A stretch of DNA of 64,000 bases, taken from positions 108,943-172,942 of the forward strand of contig CALIUY010000017.1 in assembly GCA_938048455.1 (NCBI GenBank), in the 5' to 3' direction. Positions 23,521 to 31,584 of the stretch are shown here, piece after piece. Numbering within the stretch: the first letter of the stretch is position 1; the number at the start of each line of letters is the position of its first letter. Made by a program: the position numbers and the translations under genes. This DNA is from an uncultured Desulfobacterales bacterium. GTDB lineage: Bacteria > Desulfobacterota > Desulfobacteria > Desulfobacterales > SpSt-501. Below the pieces are notes generated by a model. The model ran no database searches. It saw nothing but the letters and a program-made list of their open reading frames with translations, and was not told the DNA's origin.

Positions 23521-26500
23521 GCGTTCCTCCCCATCCGGGCGCGCAGATCCGACACCGCGGCTCCGCCCCCCTCGCCGACGCCCGGCGGGCATCGCGTCTC
23601 GACGGCTCCCGGCCCGAGCAGTGCGCCGAGCTCGCGGCGCACCTCCGGTCCGGGACGCAGCCGGTACTTCTCGGCGACCTCGATGACCGCCTCGGCGCCG
23701 GCGGCGGAGCGCAGGTGCAGAAAGACCCGGCTTGTCCCGGAGTGCCGCTCGAGAAGCGCGCGCACCGCAAGAAGGCGCTCGCGTCCGATCCGTTCGAGAT
23801 CCAGCCGGAGGTGTACGTGCGCCGGCAGCAGTTCCTCGGCGCGCTCGAGGGGGATCACGGAGTCGGCGACGATTTTGACCGCCTGTTCCTCCCGCTGCAC
23901 CTGCCCCTGGACGAGCACGGGGCGATCCTCGACGAGCAGGTCGGCGGCGGTCGCGTACAGCCGCGAAAAGACCGTCACTTCGACCGCCCCGTGGACATCC
24001 TCGAGGCTGACGAAGGCCATGAGGTCCCCCTTGCGTGTCTGGATCGTCTTCGTCTGCCGCACGAGGCCTCCGATCCGGACCGACGTGCCGTCGGCGGCCT
24101 CCTTGATGCGCAAGGAATCGGTCGTGGCGTAGCGTTCGAGGATCTCCTGGAAGCCTCGAAGCGGGTGCCCGCTGAGATAAAAGCCGAGCGATTCCTTTTC
24201 GCCCTCGAGCATCTCCCGCTCGCTCCATTCCGGCGCCGCGGCGAGTTCCGGCGGGGAGGCGGGCTCGGCGCAGGCCGCCTCGTCGAAAAGCCGGATCTGC
24301 GGATTGCAGCGTTCGCGCTGGACCCGCTGGCCGTAGTCGAGGGCGGCGTCGAGGGTGGCCAGCAGCCGGGAACGCCGGGGGTCGATGCCGTCGAAGGCGC
24401 CGCATTTGATCAGGCTCTCGATCACCCGCCGGTTCACCTTGCGCAGGTCCACCCGCTCGCAGAAATCGAACAGCGAGCGGAACGGCCCCGGGGAGCGCGC
24501 CTCGAGAACGGCGTCGATCGCCCCCTCGCCGACGTTGCGGACGGCCATCAGCCCGTAGCGGATCCGCCCCGCGTCCACCGTGAAATCCTTGTCGCTGCGG
24601 TTGATGTCCGGGGGCAGCACCTCGATCCCGTGGGCGCGGCACTCGGCGAGGAATTTGACGATCTGGTCGGTCGAGCCCATTTCGCTCGAGAGCAGCGCGG
24701 CGAGAAACTCGACCGGAAAATGCGCTTTGAGGTAGGCGGTCTGGTAGGCGATCAAGGCGTAGGCCGCGCTGTGCGATTTGTTGAAGCCGTAGCCCCCGAA
24801 TTTCTCCATGAGGTCGAAGAGGCTTGCGGCCTTGTCGGCCGACATGCCGCGGGCCGTCGCCCCGCGCACGAACCGCTCGCGGTGGGCGGCCATGATCTCG
24901 GGGATCTTCTTGCCCATCGCCTTGCGCAGGTCGTCGGCTTCGGCCGGGGTGTAATCGGCCAAGGCGGCGGCGATCTTCATGACCTGCTCCTGGTAGACGA
25001 TGACCCCGTAGGTCTCCCGCAGGATCGGCTCGAGCTCGGGCACGAGGTAGGCGACCGGCTTGCGGCCGTGCTTGCGGTCGACGTACTCGTCGACCATGCC
25101 CGAATCCCGCGGCCCGGGCCGGTAGAGGGCGACGAGCGCGATGACGTCGGGAAAGGACTCCGGCTTGAGCCGAAGCAGAAGATCTTTCATCCCCGTGCTC
25201 TCGAGCTGGAAGACGCCGGTCGTGTCCGCCCGGCAGAGCAGCCGGTAGGTCTCGGCGTCTTCGAGATCGAGGCGGTCGAAATCGGGGGGGGTCTTGCCCT
25301 GGCGGCGGATGAGCTCGAGGGTGGCGGCGATGACGGTCAGGTTGCGCAACCCGAGAAAGTCGAACTTGACCAGACCGATCCGCTCGACGGCCTTCATGTC
25401 GTACTGGGTGACCACCTCGCCGTTTTTCCCCCGGAACAGCGGCAGGTAATCGACGAGCGGCCGGTCGGCGATCACGACCCCGGCCGCGTGGGTCGAGGCG
25501 TGCCGGGGCAGCCCTTCCAGCACCCGACTGATGCGGATCAGCTCCTCGTATTCGGGCTTGCGGGCCACGAGCTCGCGCAGGCGGGGCTCCCGTTCGAGGG
25601 CCTCGTCGAGGCGGATGTTGATCACGTCGGGAACGAGCTTCGCGATGGCGTCGACCTCGGCGAGCGGGATGTCGAGGGCCCGGCCCACGTCGCGGATGAC
25701 GGCGCGCGTTTTGAGCTTGCCGAAAGTGATGATCTGGGCGACGTAGTCCCCCCCGCCGTAGCGCTCGACGACGTAGCGGTAGACGTCCTCGCGGCCCACG
25801 ATGCAAAAGTCGACGTCGATGTCCGGCAGGCTCTTGCGTTCGGGGTTGAGGAAGCGCTCGAAGAGCAGGCCGTGGGCGAGGGGGTCGAGGTCGGTGATGC
25901 CCAGGCAGTAGGCGACGAGGCTGCCGGCGGCCGATCCCCGCCCCGGGCCGACGGGGATGCCCCGTTCCTTGGCGTAGCGGATGAAATCGGCGACGATGAG
26001 GAAGTAGCCGGCAAAGCCCGTGCGCCGGATGACGTCGATCTCGTAGTCAAGACGGGCGCGGTACTCCGCCTCCTCGGCCCGCGGGTTTTGCGCCTGGACG
26101 CGATGCCAAACCCGGCGGAAGCCGCGGCGGGCCTCGCGCTCGAAGAGCGCCTCGGGGGATTCGCCCTCCCCGGAGGCGAACCGCGGAAAATGGTGGTGCT
26201 CGAAATCGAGGTGCACCCGGCAGCGTCGGGCGATCTCCCCGCTGCGCGCTACGGCATCCGGGATCTCCCGGAAATAGGTCTCCATTTCCGCCGGGGACTT
26301 GAAGTAGAGCTGGTCGGTCCGGAATTTCAGGCGGTCGTCCTCGCGGACGGTCTTTCCCGTCTGGATGCACAGGAGCACGTCGTGGGCGCGCACGTCCTCG
26401 GGGGAGAGGTAGTGACAATCGTTGGTCGCCACCAGGGGGATCGAGAGCCTGCGGCCGAGCTCCACGAGGGCGGCGTTCACCCGCGCCTGCTCGGGGATCC

Positions 26501-27035
26501 CGTTGTGCTGCACCTCGAGGAAGAAGCGATCCTCGCCGAAGATCTCGAGGTAAAAGCGCGCGGCCTGCTCGGCGAGGTCGAGGCGCCCTTCGAGGATGCG
26601 GCGCGGGATCTCCCCGTGGAGGCAGGCGGAAAGCGCGATCAGGCCGGAGGCGCACTCGCGGAGGATCTCGCGGTCGATCCGCGGCTTGTAGTAGAACCCC
26701 TCCAGTTGGGCCGCGGTCGCCAACCGGCACAGGTTGCGGTAGCCCTCGTCGGATTCGGCGAGCAGCACGATGTGGCTCATCTCCCGCTGGTCGGCGGGGT
26801 TGCGGTCGAAGCGGCTGCGGGGGGCGAGGTACATCTCGCAGCCGATCACGGGCTGGATCCCGGCGCGGGTCGCTTTCTCGTAAAACTCGACCGCCCCGAA
26901 GAGAACGCCGTGGTCGGTCATGGCGACCGCGGGCATGCCGAACTCGCCCGCGCGACGGACCAGGTCGTCGATGCGCACGGCGCCGTCGAGCAGGCTGTAT
27001 TGCGTGTGGACGTGAAGATGAACGAAGTCGCTCAT
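23517..27035 (-). CDS. dnaE: DNA polymerase III alpha subunit
   Basis: A 1172-residue replicative polymerase of normal DnaE1 length. The PHP domain starts at once with HLHVHTQYSLLDG (residues 5-17). The C-family catalytic acids are in LPDIDVDF, with GRGSAAGSLVAY and GYGFNKSHSAAYA typical of DnaE. HhH and OB domains follow (TSVRIGGLVRQ). The C-terminal tail is short. An in-frame upstream start at 27131 gives an Arg/Pro-rich extension that no family member has, so ATG 27035 is used. It lies 117 bases after guaB and overlaps manC by four bases, an unusual chain guaB-dnaE-manC-bcsA. Confidence 0.96.
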   Translation of the reverse strand: MSDFVHLHVHTQYSLLDGAVRIDDLVRRAGEFGMPAVAMTDHGVLFGAVEFYEKATRAGIQPVIGCEMYLAPRSRFDRNPADQREMSHIVLLAESDEGYRNLCRLATAAQLEGFYYKPRIDREILRECASGLIALSACLHGEIPRRILEGRLDLAEQAARFYLEIFGEDRFFLEVQHNGIPEQARVNAALVELGRRLSIPLVATNDCHYLSPEDVRAHDVLLCIQTGKTVREDDRLKFRTDQLYFKSPAEMETYFREIPDAVARSGEIARRCRVHLDFEHHHFPRFASGEGESPEALFEREARRGFRRVWHRVQAQNPRAEEAEYRARLDYEIDVIRRTGFAGYFLIVADFIRYAKERGIPVGPGRGSAAGSLVAYCLGITDLDPLAHGLLFERFLNPERKSLPDIDVDFCIVGREDVYRYVVERYGGGDYVAQIITFGKLKTRAVIRDVGRALDIPLAEVDAIAKLVPDVINIRLDEALEREPRLRELVARKPEYEELIRISRVLEGLPRHASTHAAGVVIADRPLVDYLPLFRGKNGEVVTQYDMKAVERIGLVKFDFLGLRNLTVIAATLELIRRQGKTPPDFDRLDLEDAETYRLLCRADTTGVFQLESTGMKDLLLRLKPESFPDVIALVALYRPGPRDSGMVDEYVDRKHGRKPVAYLVPELEPILRETYGVIVYQEQVMKIAAALADYTPAEADDLRKAMGKKIPEIMAAHRERFVRGATARGMSADKAASLFDLMEKFGGYGFNKSHSAAYALIAYQTAYLKAHFPVEFLAALLSSEMGSTDQIVKFLAECRAHGIEVLPPDINRSDKDFTVDAGRIRYGLMAVRNVGEGAIDAVLEARSPGPFRSLFDFCERVDLRKVNRRVIESLIKCGAFDGIDPRRSRLLATLDAALDYGQRVQRERCNPQIRLFDEAACAEPASPPELAAAPEWSEREMLEGEKESLGFYLSGHPLRGFQEILERYATTDSLRIKEAADGTSVRIGGLVRQTKTIQTRKGDLMAFVSLEDVHGAVEVTVFSRLYATAADLLVEDRPVLVQGQVQREEQAVKIVADSVIPLERAEELLPAHVHLRLDLERIGRERLLAVRALLERHSGTSRVFLHLRSAAGAEAVIEVAEKYRLRPGPEVRRELGALLGPGAVETRCPPGVGEGGGAAVSDLRARMGRNA

Positions 27036-27152
27036 GAAACCTCGCTCGGGGGGTGAGGCCGCCTGCGGGGCGGACCGGGAGCGGCCGCGCGGAGGCCTTT
27101 TCGGCGCCGGGTCGGGGAAATCCTCTCGCAAACGGGCGGCGGCGCGATCCGC

Positions 27153-28619
27153 CTACTCGAGGCGGTAGTTCGGCGCCTCCTTGGTGATGATCACGTCGTG
27201 CACGTGGGACTCGCGGATGCCCGCGGCGGTGATCTTGATGAAGCGCCCCTTCCGGCGCAGCTCCTCGAGGCTCCGGCAGCCGCAATAGCCCATCCCCGCC
27301 TTCAAGCCCCCCACGAGCTGGAAAAGGTTCGCCTGAAGCGACCCGCGGTAAGGAACGCGGCCGACGATGCCCTCCGGGACGAGCTTGTCGGCCTCTTCGC
27401 CGTCGTCGCCCAAACTGTAGCGGTCGCGGCTGCCCTTCTTCATCGCCTCGATCGATCCCATGCCCCGGTAGACCTTGTAGCTGCGTCCCTGGTAAAGGAT
27501 CAGCTCCCCGGGGCTCTCCTCGGTGCCGGCGAAGAGACCGCCGATCATGACCGAATGGGCTCCGGCGGCGAGCGCTTTGGTGATGTCGCCGGAGAAGCGG
27601 ATCCCGCCGTCGGCGATCAGGGGCACCCCGGTCTTCTCGGAGACCGCCCGGCAGTTCATGATCGCGCTGAGCTGCGGCACGCCCACCCCGGCCACGACGC
27701 GCGTCGTGCAGATGGAGCCCGGCCCGATGCCGATCTTCACCGCGTCCGCCCCCGCCCGGATCAGATCGCGCGCCCCTTCGGCGGTGGCGACGTTGCCGGC
27801 GACGACCTCGATGTTCTGGAAATTGCGTTTGAGGGTGCGGACGGCCTCGATCACGTTCTTGGAGTGCCCGTGGGAGGTGTCGATCAGGATCACGTCGGCT
27901 CCGGCCTTGAGCAGGCTCTCGGCGCGCTCCTCCATGTCCGCCCCCACCCCGACGGCCGCCCCGACGCGCAGGCGGCCGAGGGCGTCTTTCGAAGCGTTCG
28001 GATATTTGCGGATTTTCTCGATGTCCTTGATCGTGATCAGCCCCTTGAGGCGGCCCTTGCGGTCGACGACGAGGAGCTTTTCGATCCGGTGCCGGTGGAG
28101 CAGCTTTTTCGACTCCTCAAGGCTGATGCCCTCGTGGACGGTCACCAGGTGGTCCTTGGTCATGACCTCGGAGACCTTCTTCTCCATGTCGGTCTCGAAG
28201 CGCAGGTCGCGGTTGGTGACGATGCCGACCAGACGCTCGCCCTCGACCACGGGCACGCCGGAGATGCGGTACTGCTCCATCAGGCGCAGCACATCGGCCA
28301 CGCGCTGCTCGGGGTGAATCGTGACCGGGTCGACGATCATGCCGCTTTCGGATTTCTTCACCTTGTCGACCTCCATGGCCTGAGCCCGGATGTCGAGGTT
28401 GCGGTGGATGAACCCCAGGCCGCCTTCGCGGGCCATGCTGATCGCCGTCTCGGCCTCGGTCACGGTGTCCATGGCCGCGCTGACGATCGGCAGGTTGAGC
28501 CGGATGCGGCGCGTGAGCTGAGTTTGGACGGAGACGTCTTTGGGCAGCACCGCGGAGTAGCGGGGCAGCAGGAGAAGGTCGTCAAAAGAATAGGCCTCTT
28601 CCAGGGTATGGGTCGGCAT
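27153..28619 (-). CDS. guaB: IMP dehydrogenase
   Basis: A 488-residue enzyme that oxidises IMP to XMP in GTP synthesis. The TIM barrel starts [17 protein letters not shown]. Two CBS domains occupy about 95-205. The catalytic Cys loop is [13 protein letters not shown], the phosphate loop is [10 protein letters not shown], and the flap region holds YRGMGS and RVPYRGS. Length and motifs are normal. AAGGAG lies six bases before the ATG at 28619, and a good promoter is just upstream. It is the first gene of the chain leading to manC and the glycan synthase. GMP/GTP supply for GDP-mannose and c-di-GMP is a possible shared theme, which is inference. Confidence 0.97.
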   Translation of the reverse strand: MPTHTLEEAYSFDDLLLLPRYSAVLPKDVSVQTQLTRRIRLNLPIVSAAMDTVTEAETAISMAREGGLGFIHRNLDIRAQAMEVDKVKKSESGMIVDPVTIHPEQRVADVLRLMEQYRISGVPVVEGERLVGIVTNRDLRFETDMEKKVSEVMTKDHLVTVHEGISLEESKKLLHRHRIEKLLVVDRKGRLKGLITIKDIEKIRKYPNASKDALGRLRVGAAVGVGADMEERAESLLKAGADVILIDTSHGHSKNVIEAVRTLKRNFQNIEVVAGNVATAEGARDLIRAGADAVKIGIGPGSICTTRVVAGVGVPQLSAIMNCRAVSEKTGVPLIADGGIRFSGDITKALAAGAHSVMIGGLFAGTEESPGELILYQGRSYKVYRGMGSIEAMKKGSRDRYSLGDDGEEADKLVPEGIVGRVPYRGSLQANLFQLVGGLKAGMGYCGCRSLEELRRKGRFIKITAAGIRESHVHDVIITKEAPNYRLE

Positions 28620-28656
28620 GGAAAACTCCTTGTCGTCGCGATCGGGGCGATGTGCT

Positions 28657-28685
28657 GCATTAGCAGAAGGCCACGGCTTTGGCAA
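28657..28685 (-). promoter_or_regulatory. Sigma-70-like promoter for guaB
   Basis: Minus strand: TTGCCA (-35, 28680-28685), 17 bases, TAATGC (-10, 28657-28662). It lies 38 bases before the guaB ATG and is divergent from the promoter of the YciO/Sua5 gene. Confidence 0.55.
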
Positions 28686-28763
28686 CCCCGCCGAATGCCC
28701 GCCGGCAAGGGCCGATATCGCCCGAACATGCCGCTTTTTCAATGAATTCTGTCGCTTCCGGAT

Positions 28764-28791
28764 TTGACTTCGGCGCGGGCGATGCTATCAT
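28764..28791 (+). promoter_or_regulatory. Sigma-70-like promoter for the YciO/Sua5-type gene
   Basis: TTGACT (-35, 28764-28769), 16 bases, TATCAT (-10, 28786-28791). Initiation would fall at about 28798, one base before an in-frame ATG (28799) and seven before ATG 28805. The mRNA could therefore be leaderless. Confidence 0.55.
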
Positions 28792-28804
28792 GGAGTTCAT
28801 GCTG

Positions 28805-29407
28805 ATGGCGATCAATCCCCAGAACCCCCCGCTGCGGCTCATCCGCAAGGTGGTCGAGATCCTGCGCGCGGGCGGAATCGTGATCTACCCGACCGACACG
28901 GTCTACGGCATCGGCTGCGATCTGATGAACCTGCGGGCGATCGAGCGCGTCTACCAGCTCAAGCGCCGCGAAAAATCCAAGCCCTTCAGCTTCATCTGCT
29001 CGGATCTCACCCACATCAGCCGCTACGCCAAGGTGACGAACTACGCTTACCGCACGATGCGGCGGCTGCTCCCCGGGCCCTACACCTTCATCCTCGAGGG
29101 GTCCCGGCTCGTGCCCAAGATTCTCCTCACCAAGCGCAAGACGGCCGGCATCCGGGTCCCGGCGAACGAGATCTGCCTCGCCCTGGTGCGCGAGCTGGGA
29201 AACCCGATCATCTCCACCAGCGCCGTCCCCCCCGACGGCGAACCCCTGCACGACGCCTCGCTCCTGCATGACCTCTTCGGCCGGCAGGTCGAGGTGGTGA
29301 TCGACGGCGGAAGCGTGCCGGGCGAGCCCTCGAGCGTGATCGCGCTCATCGGGGACACGCCGCAGATCCTGCGCCGCGGGGCGGGGGACGTCAGCCTCTT
29401 CGAGTAA
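28805..29407 (+). CDS. Sua5/YciO/YrdC-domain protein
   Basis: A 200-residue protein of the YrdC fold. KxxxIVxYPTDTVYGIGCD (residues about 19-37), the KRREKSKPFS nucleotide loop, RRLLPGPYTFIL, and the late STSAVPPDGEP segment match the YciO branch of L-threonylcarbamoyladenylate synthases. YrdC/Sua5 members make threonylcarbamoyl-AMP for t6A37 in tRNA; YciO itself may act on RNA differently, so the reaction is uncertain. Starts at 28790, 28799 and 28805 are possible. GGAG at 28792-28795 favours 28805, while the promoter favours 28799. Its stop lies eight bases from the convergent glycosyltransferase stop. Confidence 0.85.
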   Translation: MAINPQNPPLRLIRKVVEILRAGGIVIYPTDTVYGIGCDLMNLRAIERVYQLKRREKSKPFSFICSDLTHISRYAKVTNYAYRTMRRLLPGPYTFILEGSRLVPKILLTKRKTAGIRVPANEICLALVRELGNPIISTSAVPPDGEPLHDASLLHDLFGRQVEVVIDGGSVPGEPSSVIALIGDTPQILRRGAGDVSLFE

Positions 29408-29415
29408 CTCCCCTC

Positions 29416-30630
29416 TCATTCGCCGCGGTTGTCGCGCTCGACCGCCTCGAAGAGGCGCTCCTGAAAGTCGGGGATCGCGGCCGAGATCCGTGTCCAAGCC
29501 GGCATCATGGGAATCCCGACCGGATCCTCGACGAACTCGGAGATCGCGCAGCGCATCGATTCGACGAAGGCCTCGACCGCCTCGACCTCGGCATGCCGGT
29601 CGAAGGAGAGCCCGTTGATCAGAGAGACCGCGTGGTACTTCTCGACGGCGATCCGCGCCTCCTGGATGTAGGCCGCCAGCAGGGTGCGGAAAAAGGCGTT
29701 GCTCAGGACCACGCCGTCCTGGGCCAGGACGCGGAAGAGGGCCATGGCGATGTCACAGGCCATGCGCATCAGCCCCTCGCCGGGCCTCTTCTTTTCGAGC
29801 ACTTGGTGTTTGTGCTCGTAGGTTTCGGCGATCTCCACCTGGCAGATGCGGTTCACCGAGGCGCGCTGGTAGATCTCGCTCAAGAGCGAGACCTCCAGGC
29901 CCCAGGTGGGCGAAATGCGGATGCCCATGGCGAGGCTGGCGAGCAGGGCGAACTCGCCGGAGAGGGCGTAGCGGAAGTTGCCGAGATACTGCAGAAAGGC
30001 CGTCTTGCCAAGAATGCGGCCCAGGGTTTCGATGAGCGGGGCGTAGAACAGCCGCGTCACCCGACCGTAGAGCCGGTCGGTCACCCGGGCGTAGTAGCCC
30101 TTGCTGAACTCGAACTCGGTCGCCGGGTGGACGACCGGGTAGACGAGCCGGGCGAGCATCTCGCGGCGGTAGTTCAGGATGTCGCAGTCGTGGGTGGCGA
30201 TCGCGTAGACGTCGCGCTCGGAGCAAATGTAGCCGAGCGTCATCCACACCGAGCGGCCCTTGCCCGCGTGGTCGAGCTGGAACTCGTTTTCGCGCAGCTC
30301 GCGCAGCAGGGCCTGCAGCCGCGGTCCGTCGTGCCAGACCACCTTGACCGGGCAAGGGAGCCCCTCCAGGCGGCGGCGGGCGGCCGCGAACTCGGTCGGC
30401 CCGGCGCGGTCGAGCGAGAGGACCACGGCGTGCAGGTAGGGCACCTGACGGAGTTCCTCCAAGATCAGCGGCATCGAGGGGGTTTCGAATTCGCTGGCGA
30501 GCGCCGGCAGCAGGAGAACGACCTTGCGGCGGCGGGCGATCCGGCGGATTTCGGCCTCGAGGTCCTCGACGGGACGCTCCCGCAGGCGCTGCAGAACGGT
30601 CACCGGTCCGATCTGCCAAAAATCGGCCAT
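29416..30630 (-). CDS. GpgS-like glucosyl-3-phosphoglycerate synthase
   Basis: A 404-residue soluble glycosyltransferase of GT-A fold. The donor-binding segment AGKGRSVWM (122-130) and the DxD motif ATHDCDILNY (Asp148, Asp150) match GT81-type glucosyl-3-phosphoglycerate synthases. LVYPVVHP, FRYALSGEFA and WGLEVSLLSE are further family blocks. It would join NDP-glucose to 3-phosphoglycerate. The partner phosphatase gene is immediately upstream, so the pair should make glucosylglycerate, a compatible solute. A mannosyl rather than glucosyl donor cannot be ruled out by eye. ATG 30630 follows AAAGGAGGAAACCCC. Confidence 0.82.
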   Translation of the reverse strand: MADFWQIGPVTVLQRLRERPVEDLEAEIRRIARRRKVVLLLPALASEFETPSMPLILEELRQVPYLHAVVLSLDRAGPTEFAAARRRLEGLPCPVKVVWHDGPRLQALLRELRENEFQLDHAGKGRSVWMTLGYICSERDVYAIATHDCDILNYRREMLARLVYPVVHPATEFEFSKGYYARVTDRLYGRVTRLFYAPLIETLGRILGKTAFLQYLGNFRYALSGEFALLASLAMGIRISPTWGLEVSLLSEIYQRASVNRICQVEIAETYEHKHQVLEKKRPGEGLMRMACDIAMALFRVLAQDGVVLSNAFFRTLLAAYIQEARIAVEKYHAVSLINGLSFDRHAEVEAVEAFVESMRCAISEFVEDPVGIPMMPAWTRISAAIPDFQERLFEAVERDNRGE

Positions 30631-30664
30631 GGGGTTTCCTCCTTTCGCTTGAACCCGCGCTCCG

Positions 30665-31495
30665 TCAGGGGGAAGGCCCGCCTGGTCGTTCGAGCTCCGC
30701 CAGGAGCGCGAGCACGGCCTCGTTCCAGCCCCGGCCGCCCCGGGAGCGGGCGTGCCGGATGCCGGGGACCGCGCACGGCTCGAAGGAGCCGTCCGCCCGC
30801 GGCAGGAGCACCGCCCGGTCGACCGCCGCGAGAAGCGGCAGATCGTTCGCCCCGTCGCCCAGACCGATCGTCAGCAGCGGGCCGGGAAGGTGGCGGCCGA
30901 GCAACGCGGTCAGCCGCCGGACCGCCGCCCCTTTGTCCGCCCCCCGGCCGATCAGGTGGTGGAAGCGGCCGCCGCGCGTGATTTCCAGACCCTCGCGTGC
31001 GGCCGCCGCGGCGAGTTCCGCCGGACGCCCCTCCCCCTCGAACCAGAAGACCTCGCTGAATTCGCGCCGGCGGGCGAGCTCGGCTTCCTCGAGGGAAAGA
31101 CCCGCGCGGCGGGCGATCTCGGCTGCTGTTGCGTCACCGAAGCCCCGCACTCCGAAATCCCGCCCCCGTGCGGCGAGAAAACGGCGGATCCGCACAGAAT
31201 CGGCCCCGAGCCGGATCACGCGGTAGGCGCCGTCGCGGAATCCCTCGTCGGCCGCGATCCCGCGCCAGCCATCGGGGAGGAAGCAGGCGGCCCCGTTTTC
31301 GACGATGAAGGGGTCCTCGAGCCCCAGCCGGAGGCGCAGCCGCTCGACCTCGGCGCGGGTCTTGCTCGAGCACGGAATCAGGGGGATCCCGCGGCGGCGG
31401 ATCGCGGCGAGCGCCTCCTCGGCCCCCCGGAAGGAGTAGGCGTCGTCGAGGAGCGTTCCGTCCAGATCGGTGTAAATGAGGATCGTTCCGTCCAC
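30665..31495 (-). CDS. Mannosyl/glucosyl-3-phosphoglycerate phosphatase (HAD-IIB)
   Basis: A 276-residue HAD-superfamily phosphatase. Motif I is YTDLDGTLLDD with nucleophile Asp10 and Asp12. Motif II is CSSKTRAEV. Lys188 is in GADKGAAV, and motif IV is GLGDGANDLP with Asp214 and Asp218. The REFSEVF block (145-151) is the signature of mannosyl-3-phosphoglycerate phosphatases (MPGP), which are also used as glucosyl-3-phosphoglycerate phosphatases. It removes the phosphate to release glucosylglycerate or mannosylglycerate. The GTG at 31495 is the only sensible start, since motif I begins at residue 8. The synthase gene follows after 34 bases. Confidence 0.85.
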   Translation of the reverse strand: MDGTILIYTDLDGTLLDDAYSFRGAEEALAAIRRRGIPLIPCSSKTRAEVERLRLRLGLEDPFIVENGAACFLPDGWRGIAADEGFRDGAYRVIRLGADSVRIRRFLAARGRDFGVRGFGDATAAEIARRAGLSLEEAELARRREFSEVFWFEGEGRPAELAAAAAREGLEITRGGRFHHLIGRGADKGAAVRRLTALLGRHLPGPLLTIGLGDGANDLPLLAAVDRAVLLPRADGSFEPCAVPGIRHARSRGGRGWNEAVLALLAELERPGGPSP

Positions 31496-31524
31496 GGCCT
31501 GCCGCCGCCCGCGTCCGCAAACAC

Positions 31525-31558
31525 GGAGCCCCGCCCCGGAAGACCGGGGCGGGGCTCC
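31525..31558 (-). terminator. Strong hairpin after rpsA
   Basis: A perfect 15-bp inverted repeat (31525-31539 with 31544-31558) with a four-base loop lies 27 bases after the rpsA stop. In the minus direction it is followed by GTGTTTG, a weak T tract. It separates rpsA from the glucosylglycerate gene pair. Confidence 0.7.
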
Positions 31559-31584
31559 GCCGTCCGTCGAAGTTCGGGGGAGCC

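Noticed and set aside
23715..27056. A 1113-residue plus-strand frame opposite dnaE
   Set aside because: dnaE has all catalytic motifs on the minus strand; the plus frame is a composition artefact.
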